Shown piece by piece: positions 20,728-30,890 of a stretch of 62,694 nt of DNA. A program made the translations under genes and the position numbers. Under the pieces are notes generated by a model. It saw only the letters and a program-made list of their open reading frames with translations. It ran no database searches and was not told the origin of the DNA. Source of the stretch: Nemertoderma westbladi (taxonomy: Eukaryota; Xenacoelomorpha; Nemertodermatida; Nemertodermatidae). Each line of letters starts with the position of its first letter. The first letter of the stretch is position 1. The DNA is taken from contig JAUCBJ010005778.1 of the NCBI GenBank assembly GCA_032718475.1, forward strand, positions 1 to 62,694, read 5' to 3'.

Positions 20728-21444
20728 TCAGTCTTGTCTGTCTTTAGTTTCAAGAAGTTCAACCATCCAGATGCGGATATCAGCGAGACAATTTTCAGAG
20801 AGTTCCACTGCGTTTGATATTTCGTTCCGTTTGAATATTATGTCTAGCTGGGTGTCATCAGCGTAGAAATGACATTTGAGCCCATGCTGCCTGATGACCT
20901 CCGAAAGAGTTAAAGTGTAAATTCTGAACAGCAGTGGCCCAAGCACCGATCCCTGTGGAACACCATACCTTAATTGGAGTATATTTGAGAATGATTCACC
21001 AATACGTACCTGTTGTGTGCGATCTTTCAAATAAGAATGGAACCATGCCAGTGCAGGGCCTTTGACACCAATTTTATGCTCTAGAACTTCAAGTAATGTA
21101 GAATGTTCTACTGTATCAAACGCAGCACTCAGATCTAAGGCAATAATAAACAGACATAAACAACCGCCATCAAAACCACGTAGTATATCATCCATAACAT
21201 TAAGTAAAGCTGTTTCAGTACCATTGAACTGTTTATATGCACTTTGCATTTCCTTGTCAAGACTGTTAAGATTCATAAGTGTCGTTAATTGCTTTGCAAC
21301 TAGTTTTTCTACAAGCTTAGAAATATATAACAAGTTTGATATGGGTCTAAAGTTCTTAAGAAACTCAGGATTTAAACGTGCCTTCTTTAGGATTGGTGAG
21401 AGGACTGTTGACTTAAAAGCACTGGTCACTGTTCCTAATCGCAA
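20728..21444 (-). pseudogene. L2-like LINE reverse transcriptase domain
   Basis: A 238-codon block with RT motifs in order: NFRPISNL (motif 2 area), ALDLSAAFDTVEHS (first catalytic Asp), GVPQGSVLGPLLF and FYADDTQLDI (catalytic YADD). The catalytic residues are present, but the block is cut off from the endonuclease linker and the tail by frame breaks. Confidence 0.9.
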
Positions 21445-21604
21445 TGAGAGATTGATTATCAGGTTATGACTATAAGAAGGGGAGCCATCGCCATTTTCAA
21501 CAGACGTGTTGGTATAGGATCTTGTGGACTTGTTTTTGATTTTGAACCATGGATAAATTTGGATGCATCCTCAGTGGTTATCTCTTCGAATTTGTCCAGC
21601 TTGG

Positions 21605-22270
21605 GAGGGGTGTTATAATCCGAGGTTCTCCGAGGTTCACCCACCTCGGAGGAGTCGGGAGTGGGTTCACCAACCTCGGAGGAGTCGGGATCAGGTTCAC
21701 CAACCTCAGAGGAGTCTGGAGCGGGTTCACCCACCTCGGAGGAGTCGAGAGCGGGTTCACCAAACTCGGAGGAGACGGGAGCGGGTTCACCAACCTCGGA
21801 GGAGTCGGGAGCGGGTTCAACAACCTCGGGGGAGTCGGGAGCGGGTTCACCAACGTCGGAGGAGTAGGAACCGGGTTCACCAACCTCGGAGGAATTGGGA
21901 ACGGGTTCAACAACCTCGGAGGAGTCGGGAGCGGATTCACCAACTTCGGAGGAGTCGAAAGCGGGTTCACCAAACTCGGAGGAGTCGGGAGCGGGTTCAC
22001 CAACGTCGGAGGAGTAGGAACCGGGTTCACCAACCTCGGAGGAATTGGGAACGGGTTCAACAACCTCGGAGGAGTCGGGAGCGGATTCACGAACTTCGGA
22101 GGAGTCGGGAGCGGGTTCAACAACCTCGGGGGAGTCGGGAGCGGGTTCACCAACCTCGGAGGAATTGGGAGCGGGTTCAACAACCTCGGAGGAGTCGGGA
22201 GTGGGTTCACCAACCTCAGAGGAGTCGGGAGTCGGTTCACCAACCCCGGAGGAGTCGGGAGTGGTGGGAA
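21605..22270 (-). repeat. 30-bp minisatellite inside the LINE ORF
   Basis: About 22 tandem units of 30 bp sit between the endonuclease and RT parts. On the coding strand they encode repeats of GEPAPDSSEV in frame with the linker (frame 22454-21459). Because 30 is divisible by 3, all six frames stay largely open, which explains long overlapping frames on both strands here. Confidence 0.9.
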
Positions 22271-22730
22271 CCAATCCAAGCTCCGTGAGCTCATTCCTGA
22301 TGTTCCAAATTTTATTTTCGAAAAAATTCCCAAACCTATTTGCCAGCTCTTTTTCAGAATCATGGAGTGGTAGGATAGTCTCCCTGTGCTGTGGCGATGT
22401 AGTACCTTGTTGATTGCCTTTCTTTTTTCCACAACTATAGTTTCGTTGTACCATTTTTCAGAGCTGGGTTGACTTCTGGTTTTTTGTATCAATGGGGCGT
22501 GTTTATTGAATACATCGCTTAATGTGTCATGATATTGATTTGCTAGTTCCGTAATATCTGCCTTTGGATTTGAACATAGAGGAGATTCATTAATGTCCCT
22601 GATAAATTGGACGTTGTCTATTGAATTAACCTTCCTAAAAGATATCTTGACAGTTTGACGCGGTGGTTTTCTTAAAAATAAGTTAAAAAATACCAAGAAA
22701 TGGTCAGATAGTCCAATATTACACATTCAA

Positions 22731-23100
22731 TTCAATTCAATGAATATCTGCCAACCAAACACTGTAGTAAGGCTTGTCTGGGCTTGGAAAATCCAATTTT
22801 GAGATTGATGTATGCAATCGCTCTATGTGATGTTGTTATTAAAAAAAACCCTGCATCTATCTCAAACCTAAGTTATTGAGAATTCCATTGAACAACTTTA
22901 CATTTTTTTAGATTCTACATTAAAATCATAGTAACTGGAACTAATTATTGCCTGAGTATGAAATATTGTATTTACCTAATTGTATTGCTTACCAGTGACA
23001 AGTTATTCTCTACAGTTTTTTCAACTTAGCTTAAATGTTATGAAATAAATTATTGCCAGTGTTTAAGTGATAATTGTCGATCAGTTATTTAAATTTTATC
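22731..23100. other. 5' flank of monooxygenase copy 2
   Basis: It starts with a short (attca)n run at the LINE 5' edge. The last 60 bases (attgccagtg, gatcagttat, atcATG) resemble the flank of the 9803 gene, so upstream sequence was part of the duplication. Confidence 0.4.
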
Positions 23101-24456
23101 ATGATGACAAGCGTTCTTGTTATTGGCGCTGGACCTTCAGGTCTTTCAGTGCTGGATGCCTTTAATGATGCCTCTAAAAAGGGCCATCCTCTCCCTAAGA
23201 TTGTTTGCTATGAACGCGCCGCTGAGCCTTTGGGGCAGTGGAACTACACCTGGAAGACAGGCACAGACGAACACGGCCTACCTGTACACCAGAGTCAGTA
23301 TAAGTTTTTGTGGGCTAATGGGCCTAAAGAAGTTTGCGAATATCCAGATTATACCTTCAGGGATCATTTTGAGAGAAATACACCATCATTTCTACCAAGA
23401 ATGGCAATCTGTGATTATTTAAAAGGTAAATTCATCAATGAAAAAATTATAAGCTTCATCAATTTCCATACGTATGTGAAATACGTTCGATTTATTGAAG
23501 ATAAACATATGTTTGAAGTGAGATCGTTGAATCTATCCACGAAAGAGGAACACATGGAAAGTTTTGACTACGTGGTTGTTGCTACTGGTCATTACTCGAC
23601 CCCCAACATGCCAGATTTTGATGGTATGGATACATTCCCTGGTTCGGTTATTCATGCGCACAATTTCAGAGATGCCCGTGTGTACATCGGTAAACGCGTA
23701 TTAATTATAGGTTCCAGTTATTCAGGAGAAGATATCGCCATGCAGATCATGAAATTTGGTGCCGGTTCGGCGACCGTGAGTTACCGCACTAAAGCGCCGA
23801 AATATAATTGGCCATCCCCAGAAATTGATGAGAAACCCTTAGTTGAGTCTGTCAAGGGTAAATGTGTGAGTTTCATTGATGGATCCTCCAGCGAATATGA
23901 TGCTATCATCCTCTGCACTGGGTATCTCCATGATTTTCCTTTTCTTGAGAGAAATCTTCACCTGGAAACAACCAACACATTCTACCCACCACTCTATAAA
24001 GGAGTCGTTTGGATAAAAAACACGCAGTTATTGTACATGGGAATGCAAAACCAATTATATAGCTTCACAATGTACTATGTCCAGGGCATATTCGTAAAAC
24101 ATGTTATTCTGGGTAACATTCAATTACCTGAGGCCAGCGCCATGTTAGCTGATATGAATGAATGGATTTCGTTATTGAAGAAATGTACAATTGAAACAGA
24201 GTTGCTGGATTTTCAGACTGCTTATGTGGAAGATCTTTGCAAACAGGTGAAGTTGGCTTACAATCTGAATGTTGCTCATCTATTCCACGACTATTTCACC
24301 ACCAGGCAGGGAGATTTAGGTAGTTATAGAGACAAGGCGTATACTTCCATATTTACCAATGAATTGGCTTTGTTACCCACAACTCCATGGTGGAATTCTA
24401 TGAATGAATCCAAGGAAGCTTTTGTGCACAATGATCAATCGCGATGTGATGACTGA
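23101..24456 (+). CDS. Flavin-containing monooxygenase, bacterial trimethylamine monooxygenase type (copy 2)
   Basis: 451 residues from ATG at 23101; a second ATG follows at once. It is a paralogue of the 9803 gene, about 85% identical by eye at protein level, same intronless layout and same family inference (NADPH- and FAD-dependent N-oxygenation). FAD motif GAGPSG 9-14, Asn73 in WANGPKE, FMO signature FPGSVIHAHNF and NADPH motif GSSYSG are all kept, so it should be catalytically competent. Differences cluster at residues about 85-125 and in the C-terminal third. The stretch coding for about residues 190-300 is nearly identical in DNA to copy 1, which suggests gene conversion. One residue (Ala in QWNAYTW of copy 1) is missing. 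Confidence 0.92.
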   Translation: MMTSVLVIGAGPSGLSVLDAFNDASKKGHPLPKIVCYERAAEPLGQWNYTWKTGTDEHGLPVHQSQYKFLWANGPKEVCEYPDYTFRDHFERNTPSFLPRMAICDYLKGKFINEKIISFINFHTYVKYVRFIEDKHMFEVRSLNLSTKEEHMESFDYVVVATGHYSTPNMPDFDGMDTFPGSVIHAHNFRDARVYIGKRVLIIGSSYSGEDIAMQIMKFGAGSATVSYRTKAPKYNWPSPEIDEKPLVESVKGKCVSFIDGSSSEYDAIILCTGYLHDFPFLERNLHLETTNTFYPPLYKGVVWIKNTQLLYMGMQNQLYSFTMYYVQGIFVKHVILGNIQLPEASAMLADMNEWISLLKKCTIETELLDFQTAYVEDLCKQVKLAYNLNVAHLFHDYFTTRQGDLGSYRDKAYTSIFTNELALLPTTPWWNSMNESKEAFVHNDQSRCDD

Positions 24457-25084
24457 AATTGTAAACAAACAGCATGAATATACTATATTAACTTGAATAT
24501 AATATATTACAGTTATACTATTACTAATAACTATAACTATAACAACGTACAGTATTTGTTTATGAAATCACACAGTATTTAATTTTTGTCTGCAAAATTA
24601 AATTATTTGGTTGATTTGAGAGAAACTCACTATTAATAATTATAATTTCTCGGATATATTAATAGTCAGGATATCAATTTGGTGGGAATATCACCACCTT
24701 GACATAGTCGCATTCGTGGGTGACCGACCGATCTTGACTTTTTGTGATGATCTTGGTTTACTGACACTGTCAGAGACATTGGAGGGAGCACAGAAACTGT
24801 TATAGAGCTTAGATGAGACTGCATCCAGTGTTGACGTCTTTGTGAATAGCACAAAGACTAACAGTAGACCTAAATATGGACTCAGACCAGCATAAAATCG
24901 ATCGTGATAACATTCAATCGCTTGATGATGGAAAAGTCGGTGACAACACTTAGCCACAGTAAAAAAAACTCAGCCCTAAAAGTAATTATCCAAATGGTGA
25001 GGGGCAAAATGTCAGGACAACACTCAAATCATTTATCCAATCATCAGTATTCCACAATATTGTTCACCAGTTACCTACTACTAC
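24457..25084. other. 3' flank of monooxygenase copy 2
   Basis: AT-rich DNA follows the stop. Minus-strand frames between 24666 and 24957 look like worn retroelement text, but I cannot place them. No clear AATAAA is found soon after the stop. Confidence 0.3.
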
Positions 25085-25575
25085 GATCGGCATGCTGCAT
25101 TGCGGCTGCATTATATATATATTACATATATATTAAGAATGCTTTGCCGGCTTGTCGACAAAATTGCGCCGCCACAACTCCCTAACACCCATGAAATTTG
25201 CTAGATCATCCGCATCTTCGTCTCCAGAAAGTCTTGGGCTGTCCACCATGCTTATTCACTCCATGAGGCTGCCAAAGTACAAGATTGTGCACTGGCTGGT
25301 CCTCACGGCGAAAGCAATGTCCTGCAAAGCGGAGGCGGATTTGTTCTATTGTCAAGCTTCGGAGAACCAATGAGACACCTCCAATGTTATATAGTGTCTG
25401 GTTGGATATGTGTGCATTGTACTTGACACAATGAACCCGGCGTAGCATTCTTTTGAATGTCCCATCCAGAGATTTTGTGTCCTCAGCAGTTAGAGCCCAG
25501 CATGGACTCCCATAGAGGAGTACTGGAACTACTGCTGCTCTAAATAATCGGACCTTAAGTTTCCGATTAATTCTA
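25085..25575 (-). pseudogene. LINE ORF2 C-terminal fragment, copy B
   Basis: Minus-strand text KMLRRVHCV-like, NQTLYNIGGVSLVLRSLTIE, REDQPVHNLVLWQPHGVNKH and then a GDRELWR-like end matches copies A (19512) and C (58255). It carries a small AT insert near 25110-25135 and frame breaks. Confidence 0.75.
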
Positions 25576-26163
25576 TGTGTTACCGTACCAGTTACCTACA
25601 TGTAGACCTACATATTATTGCACCAGTATGTAGTTTGCTGTGCTGTAGTATCATAACTTTGTGAGCCCAGTATAATTTTTTATATATAACAGTTTGAAGG
25701 TTAATAACAATCTTCGATGGAATTAAAATGAAATGGTTTAAAATAATTAAATAGTTATACCCATCTAATCTCTTTGGAATGGACACTTGATAGTGAAAAC
25801 ACAATGAAGCTCAGAATCTTGCGGACAAAGTGTATCTTCTTCATAGGCCTACGTGTTTCTTGGTGCTACTATGGCTACTGACTAGGCCTACTTTATGCCC
25901 CACACAATGTAATCTGCCGACGATTGCTTGTGCATTATATTAATCTGGAATCTTTATTTGGAAGTTATGAAAAAATGTTAAATGTTAATGTGAATGTTAT
26001 ATTACAGTAAGTTCACATAGCTGATTATACTTAGTAAAATTTGTATGCTGTTGTATTCAGTGGATTAATGAGGGTCTACTCGTAGACTACATAACTTTTA
26101 TGACGGGTGGGGGCTCATATCGGTTAAAATTTAATAAAATTATTAACCGTTAATGAAAATTAA
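25576..26163. other. Non-coding AT-rich stretch
   Basis: I see nothing that I can support as a gene or RNA. Confidence 0.3.
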
Positions 26164-26511
26164 CAGTCAGTCAGTCAGTCAGTCAGTCAGTCAGTCAGTC
26201 AGTCAGTCAGTCAGTCAGTCAGTCAGTCAGTCAGTCAGTCAGTCAGTCAGTCAGTCAGTCAGTCAGTCAGTCAGTCAGTCAGTCAGTCAGTCAGTCAGTC
26301 AGTCAGTCAGTCAGTCAGTCAGTCAGTCAGTCAGTCAGTCAGTCAGTCAGTCAGTCAGTCAGTCAGTCAGTCAGTCAGTCAGTCAGTCAGTCAGTCAGTC
26401 AGTCAGTCAGTCAGTCAGTCAGTCAGTCAGTCAGTCAGTCAGTCAGTCAGTCAGTCAGTCAGTCAGTCAGTCAGTCAGTCAGTCAGTCAGTCAGTCAGTC
26501 AGTCAGTCAGT
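26164..26511. repeat. Perfect (AGTC)n microsatellite
   Basis: About 348 bp, or roughly 87 uninterrupted tetranucleotide units. The open frame through it (SVSQ repeats) is a by-product. Confidence 0.98.
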
Positions 26512-26972
26512 TCAGTCGACTACAGTGTAGATCATAACGCGATATCTCATGGGATTGGAGGGTGAGTTAAAATGTAAAGAGAAAAAAAACAGTGTAAATG
26601 GTCTTCTTACTACACAAGGAAGTAGGAATATAAATTAATATTAATAAATTATATATTGAACATAACATAGGTACAGTAAGGTAACAAAAAAGGCCAATTA
26701 TATAAATGGGAAAACAAAACAGTTCTTTATGAAAAACATAATAAATCTGACTGTTATATTGAATTCGTGATTTAAAAACACCACCAAATATGTATGTATA
26801 AGACTATCTACTAAATATAGATAAGACTATCTATCTACTAAAATACTTAAAGTACAATATTAAACATGATAACGGGATAGCACAGAAAATCACTGGCAAT
26901 AAGCCAAATAATTAGTAATAATATGATAATCTTTATAGACGCCGTTTTACTAATAAATTAAAGAATTTTATT
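26512..26972. other. Non-coding AT-rich stretch
   Basis: No gene is seen. The right end forms the short 3' side of the probable minus-strand exon, with AATAAA on the minus strand at 26967-26972. Confidence 0.35.
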
Positions 26973-27083
26973 CTAGTGTTCCGCTGCTTCTCTGTTGTAA
27001 CTGGCAGTCATAGCTAAACCACTGTCCCTCAAATTCATCTCTATTTTGGGATAAACCGTCATGTCTTCGATGGTGGGAGGAAT
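26973..27083 (-). CDS. Probable terminal exon of an unidentified spliced gene
   Basis: Reading the minus strand: a T-rich run and tttgtttag end at 27084, followed by 36 codons (IPPTIEDMTVYPKIEMNLRD..., ending REAAEH) and a TAG at 26973-26975. AATAAA follows immediately at 26972-26967. The acceptor, an open frame with balanced composition, a stop and a polyadenylation signal make a coherent last exon. I do not recognise the peptide, and I found no upstream exon with confidence between 27.1 and 28.2 kb. Confidence 0.4.
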   Translation of the reverse strand: MPPTIEDMTVYPKIEMNLRDSGLAMTASYNREAAEH

Positions 27084-28250
27084 CTAAACAAAAAAATTTG
27101 ACTTTATGTTTTATTTTGTTAAAATAAATGCATTAAAGCCCAGCCCGTACAGTTAAAGCCCCTACAGTTACAGCCCCTGCCCCTGTCAAGGTTACACTGT
27201 AGCAGTGTAGTGTCCCTAACTCCAACTAACCCCACTAAATTCAATTTATTCGAAAACCACTTTGACTGAGCATTACTGAGTTTGAGTCAGCGATGGTGAC
27301 AGACTAAACCATTTGACAGCATTAAACGTCGACCGAACATTTTTAACATAAACCTAAAATTGACGCGTGAAACTTATTATCAAGTGATGAGTATGAGATT
27401 ATTTTAGCGCATGTTTCAGGAATGTATAAAGTGCACGCAGATCCTCGTTCCGTATCCCCAGCCAGCCAGCCACATGTCAAGAACACAAGCTGAACAGATA
27501 TACGATAGCAGTGGCCTGTTAGTGTTAGACTAACATCCCAAAATGTATAAAAAATATAACTTGCGTTGAAACCTTCGAATATATATGGCCGGTCAGTTGC
27601 AATTGTTAATAAACTGCGTGTCGCAAATTTCAGTATTTACAAAGTATTCTGCGACATGGATTTTCTATTGCAAATCAAGGAACTTGGAAATTTTTGAAGG
27701 CCCATATCTCAGTTACGCCTCAAATTAACTCAAATGTTTTTGCAGATTTGTAAATCTATAATACCATAATTCGATAGCTATAATTCCAACTGTGCGAAAG
27801 ATATCGAAAATTACGAAGAATAGGTGGAGTGCAATATCCCCGTAGATACTTTTTACAAACGCATGTAAAATTGAAAGAATTGAGATCCAAAAAAATTCTG
27901 ACTATCTCTATTATTATGTTAACCCCAAAAAAACGATGTACTACTGTATAGCAGCTAGCTACTGCGTTGTCGACCAATGGGTCGTCGTTCGAAGGATTCC
28001 CTGATATAAGTTGACCAATCACAACGAACCATCACGGTGATGGAAAATATTAACAAAAATCGTAGCGTAGGACTTAAGTATAAAAAACTTTCAAATAGTA
28101 AACATTTTTCTTACACTGTTGTTTGTAAAAACTATACGCAACATTGTAAACAAAGGGAAGTTGTGTGGTGTAAAGTGCTACTTAACCACTTTAACGGACA
28201 AACTGACATGGTCAATTGATCTGACATCAGTAGAAACATCGCATGATTTT
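27084..28250. other. Flank and 5' region of the GPCR gene
   Basis: No supported gene on either strand. The open frame containing GPCR exon 1 extends upstream to about 28119 without an ATG before 28251, so an upstream 5' UTR exon or simple 5' UTR is possible. Confidence 0.35.
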
Positions 28251-28550
28251 ATGGCTACAGAATTATCTGTATTATCAGACGCGACCTACAACCCTCTAGT
28301 TCCTAAGCAACCGCTATGGGAACTTTTGATGACAACCATATTATCAACAGCAGCTATAGCCTTTGGGTTGCCAGGCAACTTAGCAACAATAATAGCAATT
28401 GTAAAAACTAAAAAACTACGGAATGGCGTAACGTATTGGTTTGTTATCAACCTCTCATTGGCTGATTCTCTGGTCTGTTTATATATTATTCCCATAGCAA
28501 CATGGGCTAGTTGGTACAGAGGATGGCCAATGGATGAAATTTCTTGTCAG
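28251..28550 (+). CDS. Class A GPCR, exon 1 (TM1-TM2)
   Basis: Codes for residues 1-100 of a rhodopsin-family receptor (337 aa in all), an integral membrane protein that would signal through G proteins. The start is the first in-frame ATG, giving a short N-terminus as in small-ligand or peptide receptors. TM1 holds GLPGN with Asn43 (position 1.50) and TM2 holds LSLAD with Asp72 (2.50). Cys99 just before the exon end fits the conserved extracellular disulfide at the start of TM3. The exon ends at a consensus donor (cag|gtaaga) in phase 0. Overall style suggests the moody/Tre1/melatonin-like group that is expanded in invertebrates, but the ligand is unknown. Confidence 0.85.
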
Positions 28551-30039
28551 GTAAGATAGTAAGTATGTACAACCTGAACCCTCATAAAAATAGCAAAATT
28601 TCAATAAAAGCTGCACATTCCATACACGACACAACGCCACCCACGTACGGATATAAATTAAAACAAGGCAATAGAACATACGAAAACACGCAACGGACAA
28701 AGATAAACGATAACTGAATAAAATATAAACATAAATACATATAACTTTCGCGGCATACCACATAATAAAAAATTGCGTGGATACAGTTATTGGTAATATC
28801 GCAAATTTATATAAATTTGTCATCCTTAAATAGTTGAATACTTATGCGTAGCTTGAGTGTGAAGAACTGAGTCAATTATGTGCGATCATTATCTAAGATA
28901 AATATTGTACAAGCAGCTGCCGCAGGCAGGTAGCATCCTGTACATCTTGTAGACATCCTGTGTGGCGACTTAATTTTTTTTCTCTATTCTATTGAAGTGA
29001 AAGACTAATGAGTAAATCGGTTGAATATTGAATCATAAATACGTCAATAGATGTCCGTTTTCCGAATGTCTGTGGGGGTAACTGTCCTAGACAACCCCAA
29101 GGTTGTCTGGGAACTTCATTCAATATTATTTATACCTGATTTAATTAATAATATTTATTTAAAATATTTAAAATATATTAAAAAATTTCAAATGCAAATG
29201 TATGTAGCTCCACGCACACATGGGATTCTTAATTTAAAGTATTTTCTCTGCTCGCTTCGTTCGCACAACTCTACCTCGCGCAACGCTGTGAAACCTTGCT
29301 CTACAAACTTCATTCACTTTTATTACAGTTTACGTAGCGAAAGTTATATTTACTGAGATAGGAAAATAAAACTACAATTTCAAACACATTTAACTGCACA
29401 AAAATAAGTCCGCATAATAAATTTGCATATCGCGAGTAGAAAAATAGGAGACTCGAAAAATATTGCGCGGTATAAAAAGTCGAAAATATCGGAAGGAAAA
29501 ATAAAAAGAGTAGAAATGCCGCGATTTTAAAAACATCGCGAGTAAAAATATCGTGAGTTTGATGATTTCCAATCAAACTAATAACACCTACAGTCTATAC
29601 AATATGAAATATCTATAAAAGCAAAATCAGAAGTGACACTTTGAGCATAAAATGATTAACTTCGCGTCAAGTGGGTTAGCCACAAGTGTCCCCATCGATA
29701 TTTCCAGTCGCACTGCAGTCATTCTTCATCTTCATAGCGATTTATTAAGAAGCTCTTAGCTTCTTTCCTGTCTCAAATTTTCCGCTGATTTTTGGAGAAC
29801 ATGAAGAAAAAAAACGTGTTGTGGCATTTAGCTCCATGATTGGCTTGAGCTACAATAACATGTATAGGCCTACTATACCGGTACTACAATAATACACTAT
29901 TAGTTGGAACACTGGGAAGAGCTATTCAGCTGGCGGGATAATACATTACAATCTAACAGTTGATATTTGATTACTTGCCTGGGATAGAGTGAGAGAGTAA
30001 TAAACTTGGCAAGTATATATCATGTTACAGTACATTATG
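28551..30039. other. GPCR intron 1, left part
   Basis: AT-rich intron sequence with no supported element. A small hairpin 'aagaagctcttagcttctt' lies near 29748. Confidence 0.4.
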
Positions 30040-30192
30040 ATAATGTTCTCCTTAGCGAAAAATTTCAACCGCCCCTATTGGGGCTCGAACCCGATACCTA
30101 GGTTTCAAACTTCAGGTCATCATCAGCCGGGTGTGTGTCCTAAGAACACTGAGCTACCACGACGACGGTAGAAGATTTATTTCGCTATGGAG
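30040..30192 (-). repeat. tRNA-derived SINE
   Basis: The minus strand reads tggtagctcagtg (A-box-like) and, about 50 bases on, gggttcgagcccc (B-box-like), the internal polymerase III promoter of tRNA genes and tRNA-derived SINEs. Body text 'gacacacacccggctgatg' and 'gtttgaaacctagg' recurs in opposite orientation at 30398-30525. Confidence 0.75.
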
Positions 30193-30355
30193 TGGGCTAT
30201 CATATTTAGGCCTTTTACAGTAACCCATAGGAAAGTACAACGTTATTCCCGTGCTCTGCCAGAAATGGCAACCATGCCTCAAAGAATAACTAACTATATT
30301 CAGTGTTGTAGAAACCACTGATACCCCGTATGCCGGCCATGCTGTTAATTAATTA

Positions 30356-30577
30356 TAAATGAATTGTTGTAGGGTGGGTGACGGCGAATTAAATATATCA
30401 GTGGTCTTAGGGCACACACCCGGCTGATGGTGACCGGAAGTTTGAAACCTAGGTTCCCGGGATCGACCCCCAATAGGGACCGGTTGATATTTATCGCTAT
30501 GGAGAGCATTATCACAATGTACAATAACATAATATATATTTAATTCGCCGTCACCCACCCCACAACAATTCATTTAC
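30356..30577. mobile_element. MITE-like element with 42-bp terminal inverted repeats and a captured SINE
   Basis: Left arm 30356-30397 and right arm about 30535-30576 are inverted repeats matching at 41 of 42 bases (arm core gggtgggtgacggcgaatta). The ends can be read as a TA duplication around AATGAATTG...CAATTCATT, as in Tc1/mariner-type elements (inference). Between the arms lies a copy of the SINE at 30040-30192 in the opposite orientation. Confidence 0.75.
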
Positions 30578-30699
30578 AAACTTGACAAGTAATACTGTAT
30601 ACTTCTGTGCAGTTTGGGCCTATCCATTCAATCAATAGTAGTAGCTTACTAGGCCCTCATGAGCACCAGCAGCTGGTCTTTCTATCATTGAGTCTATTG

Positions 30700-30890
30700 C
30701 AATTTTCGTGTTATGGGGCTATTTTTCGAAATAAAAAAAAATCCTTTTAATAATTTTTTTCGAAACTTTTTTCCACATCCGGGGGTTGAGCTGCGTCGAT
30801 TGATATAACTTTCATTGCTGCTATAGTTTCAGAGGAGTTCACCCGATATACATACATACATACATAGATAGTGAATACGTTTACAGTAAG
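30700..30890 (+). repeat. Probable repeat with a (CATA)n tail
   Basis: Text from 'gggggttgagctgcgtcgat' to 'ttcacccgata' ends in about four 'cata' units and looks like the 3' end of a dispersed element. The evidence is form only. Confidence 0.3.

Larger units (their letters stand above)
19797..22730 (-). mobile_element. L2-like non-LTR retrotransposon, 5'-truncated
   Basis: On the minus strand it begins inside the endonuclease C-terminus (GLSDHFLVFFNLFL near 22705) and continues through a linker (NRFGNFFENKIWNIRNEL). The reverse transcriptase carries FIIALDLSAAFDTV, GVPQGSVLGP and FYADD, and the C-terminal domain has RLQFVQNSAARLLCG, DLHWLP and FSVSAPTIWNALP. The 3' end is 'gaaaggcgcgatataaat' followed by an (AAT)n microsatellite. 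This C-terminal signature and the repeat tail fit the L2/CR1 group. Several frame breaks (near 20460, 20745 and 21450) show it is not intact. Confidence 0.9.

Noticed and set aside
9803-24456. Bacterial contamination or integrated bacterial DNA
   Set aside because: The two monooxygenase genes are embedded in AT-rich DNA with animal LINEs, SINEs and spliced genes on both sides, and there is no bacterial operon context. Old transfer remains possible, recent contamination does not fit.
26164-26511. 125-codon SVSQ repeat protein
   Set aside because: Translation of a perfect AGTC microsatellite; no flanking coding sequence.
28479-28823. 114-codon minus-strand frame over GPCR exon 1 and intron
   Set aside because: Shadow of the exon plus AT-rich intron; no recognisable family.
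30040-30192. Functional tRNA gene
   Set aside because: A and B boxes are present but the acceptor stem and anticodon arm do not fold as a tRNA, and a second copy exists nearby; a SINE explains it better.
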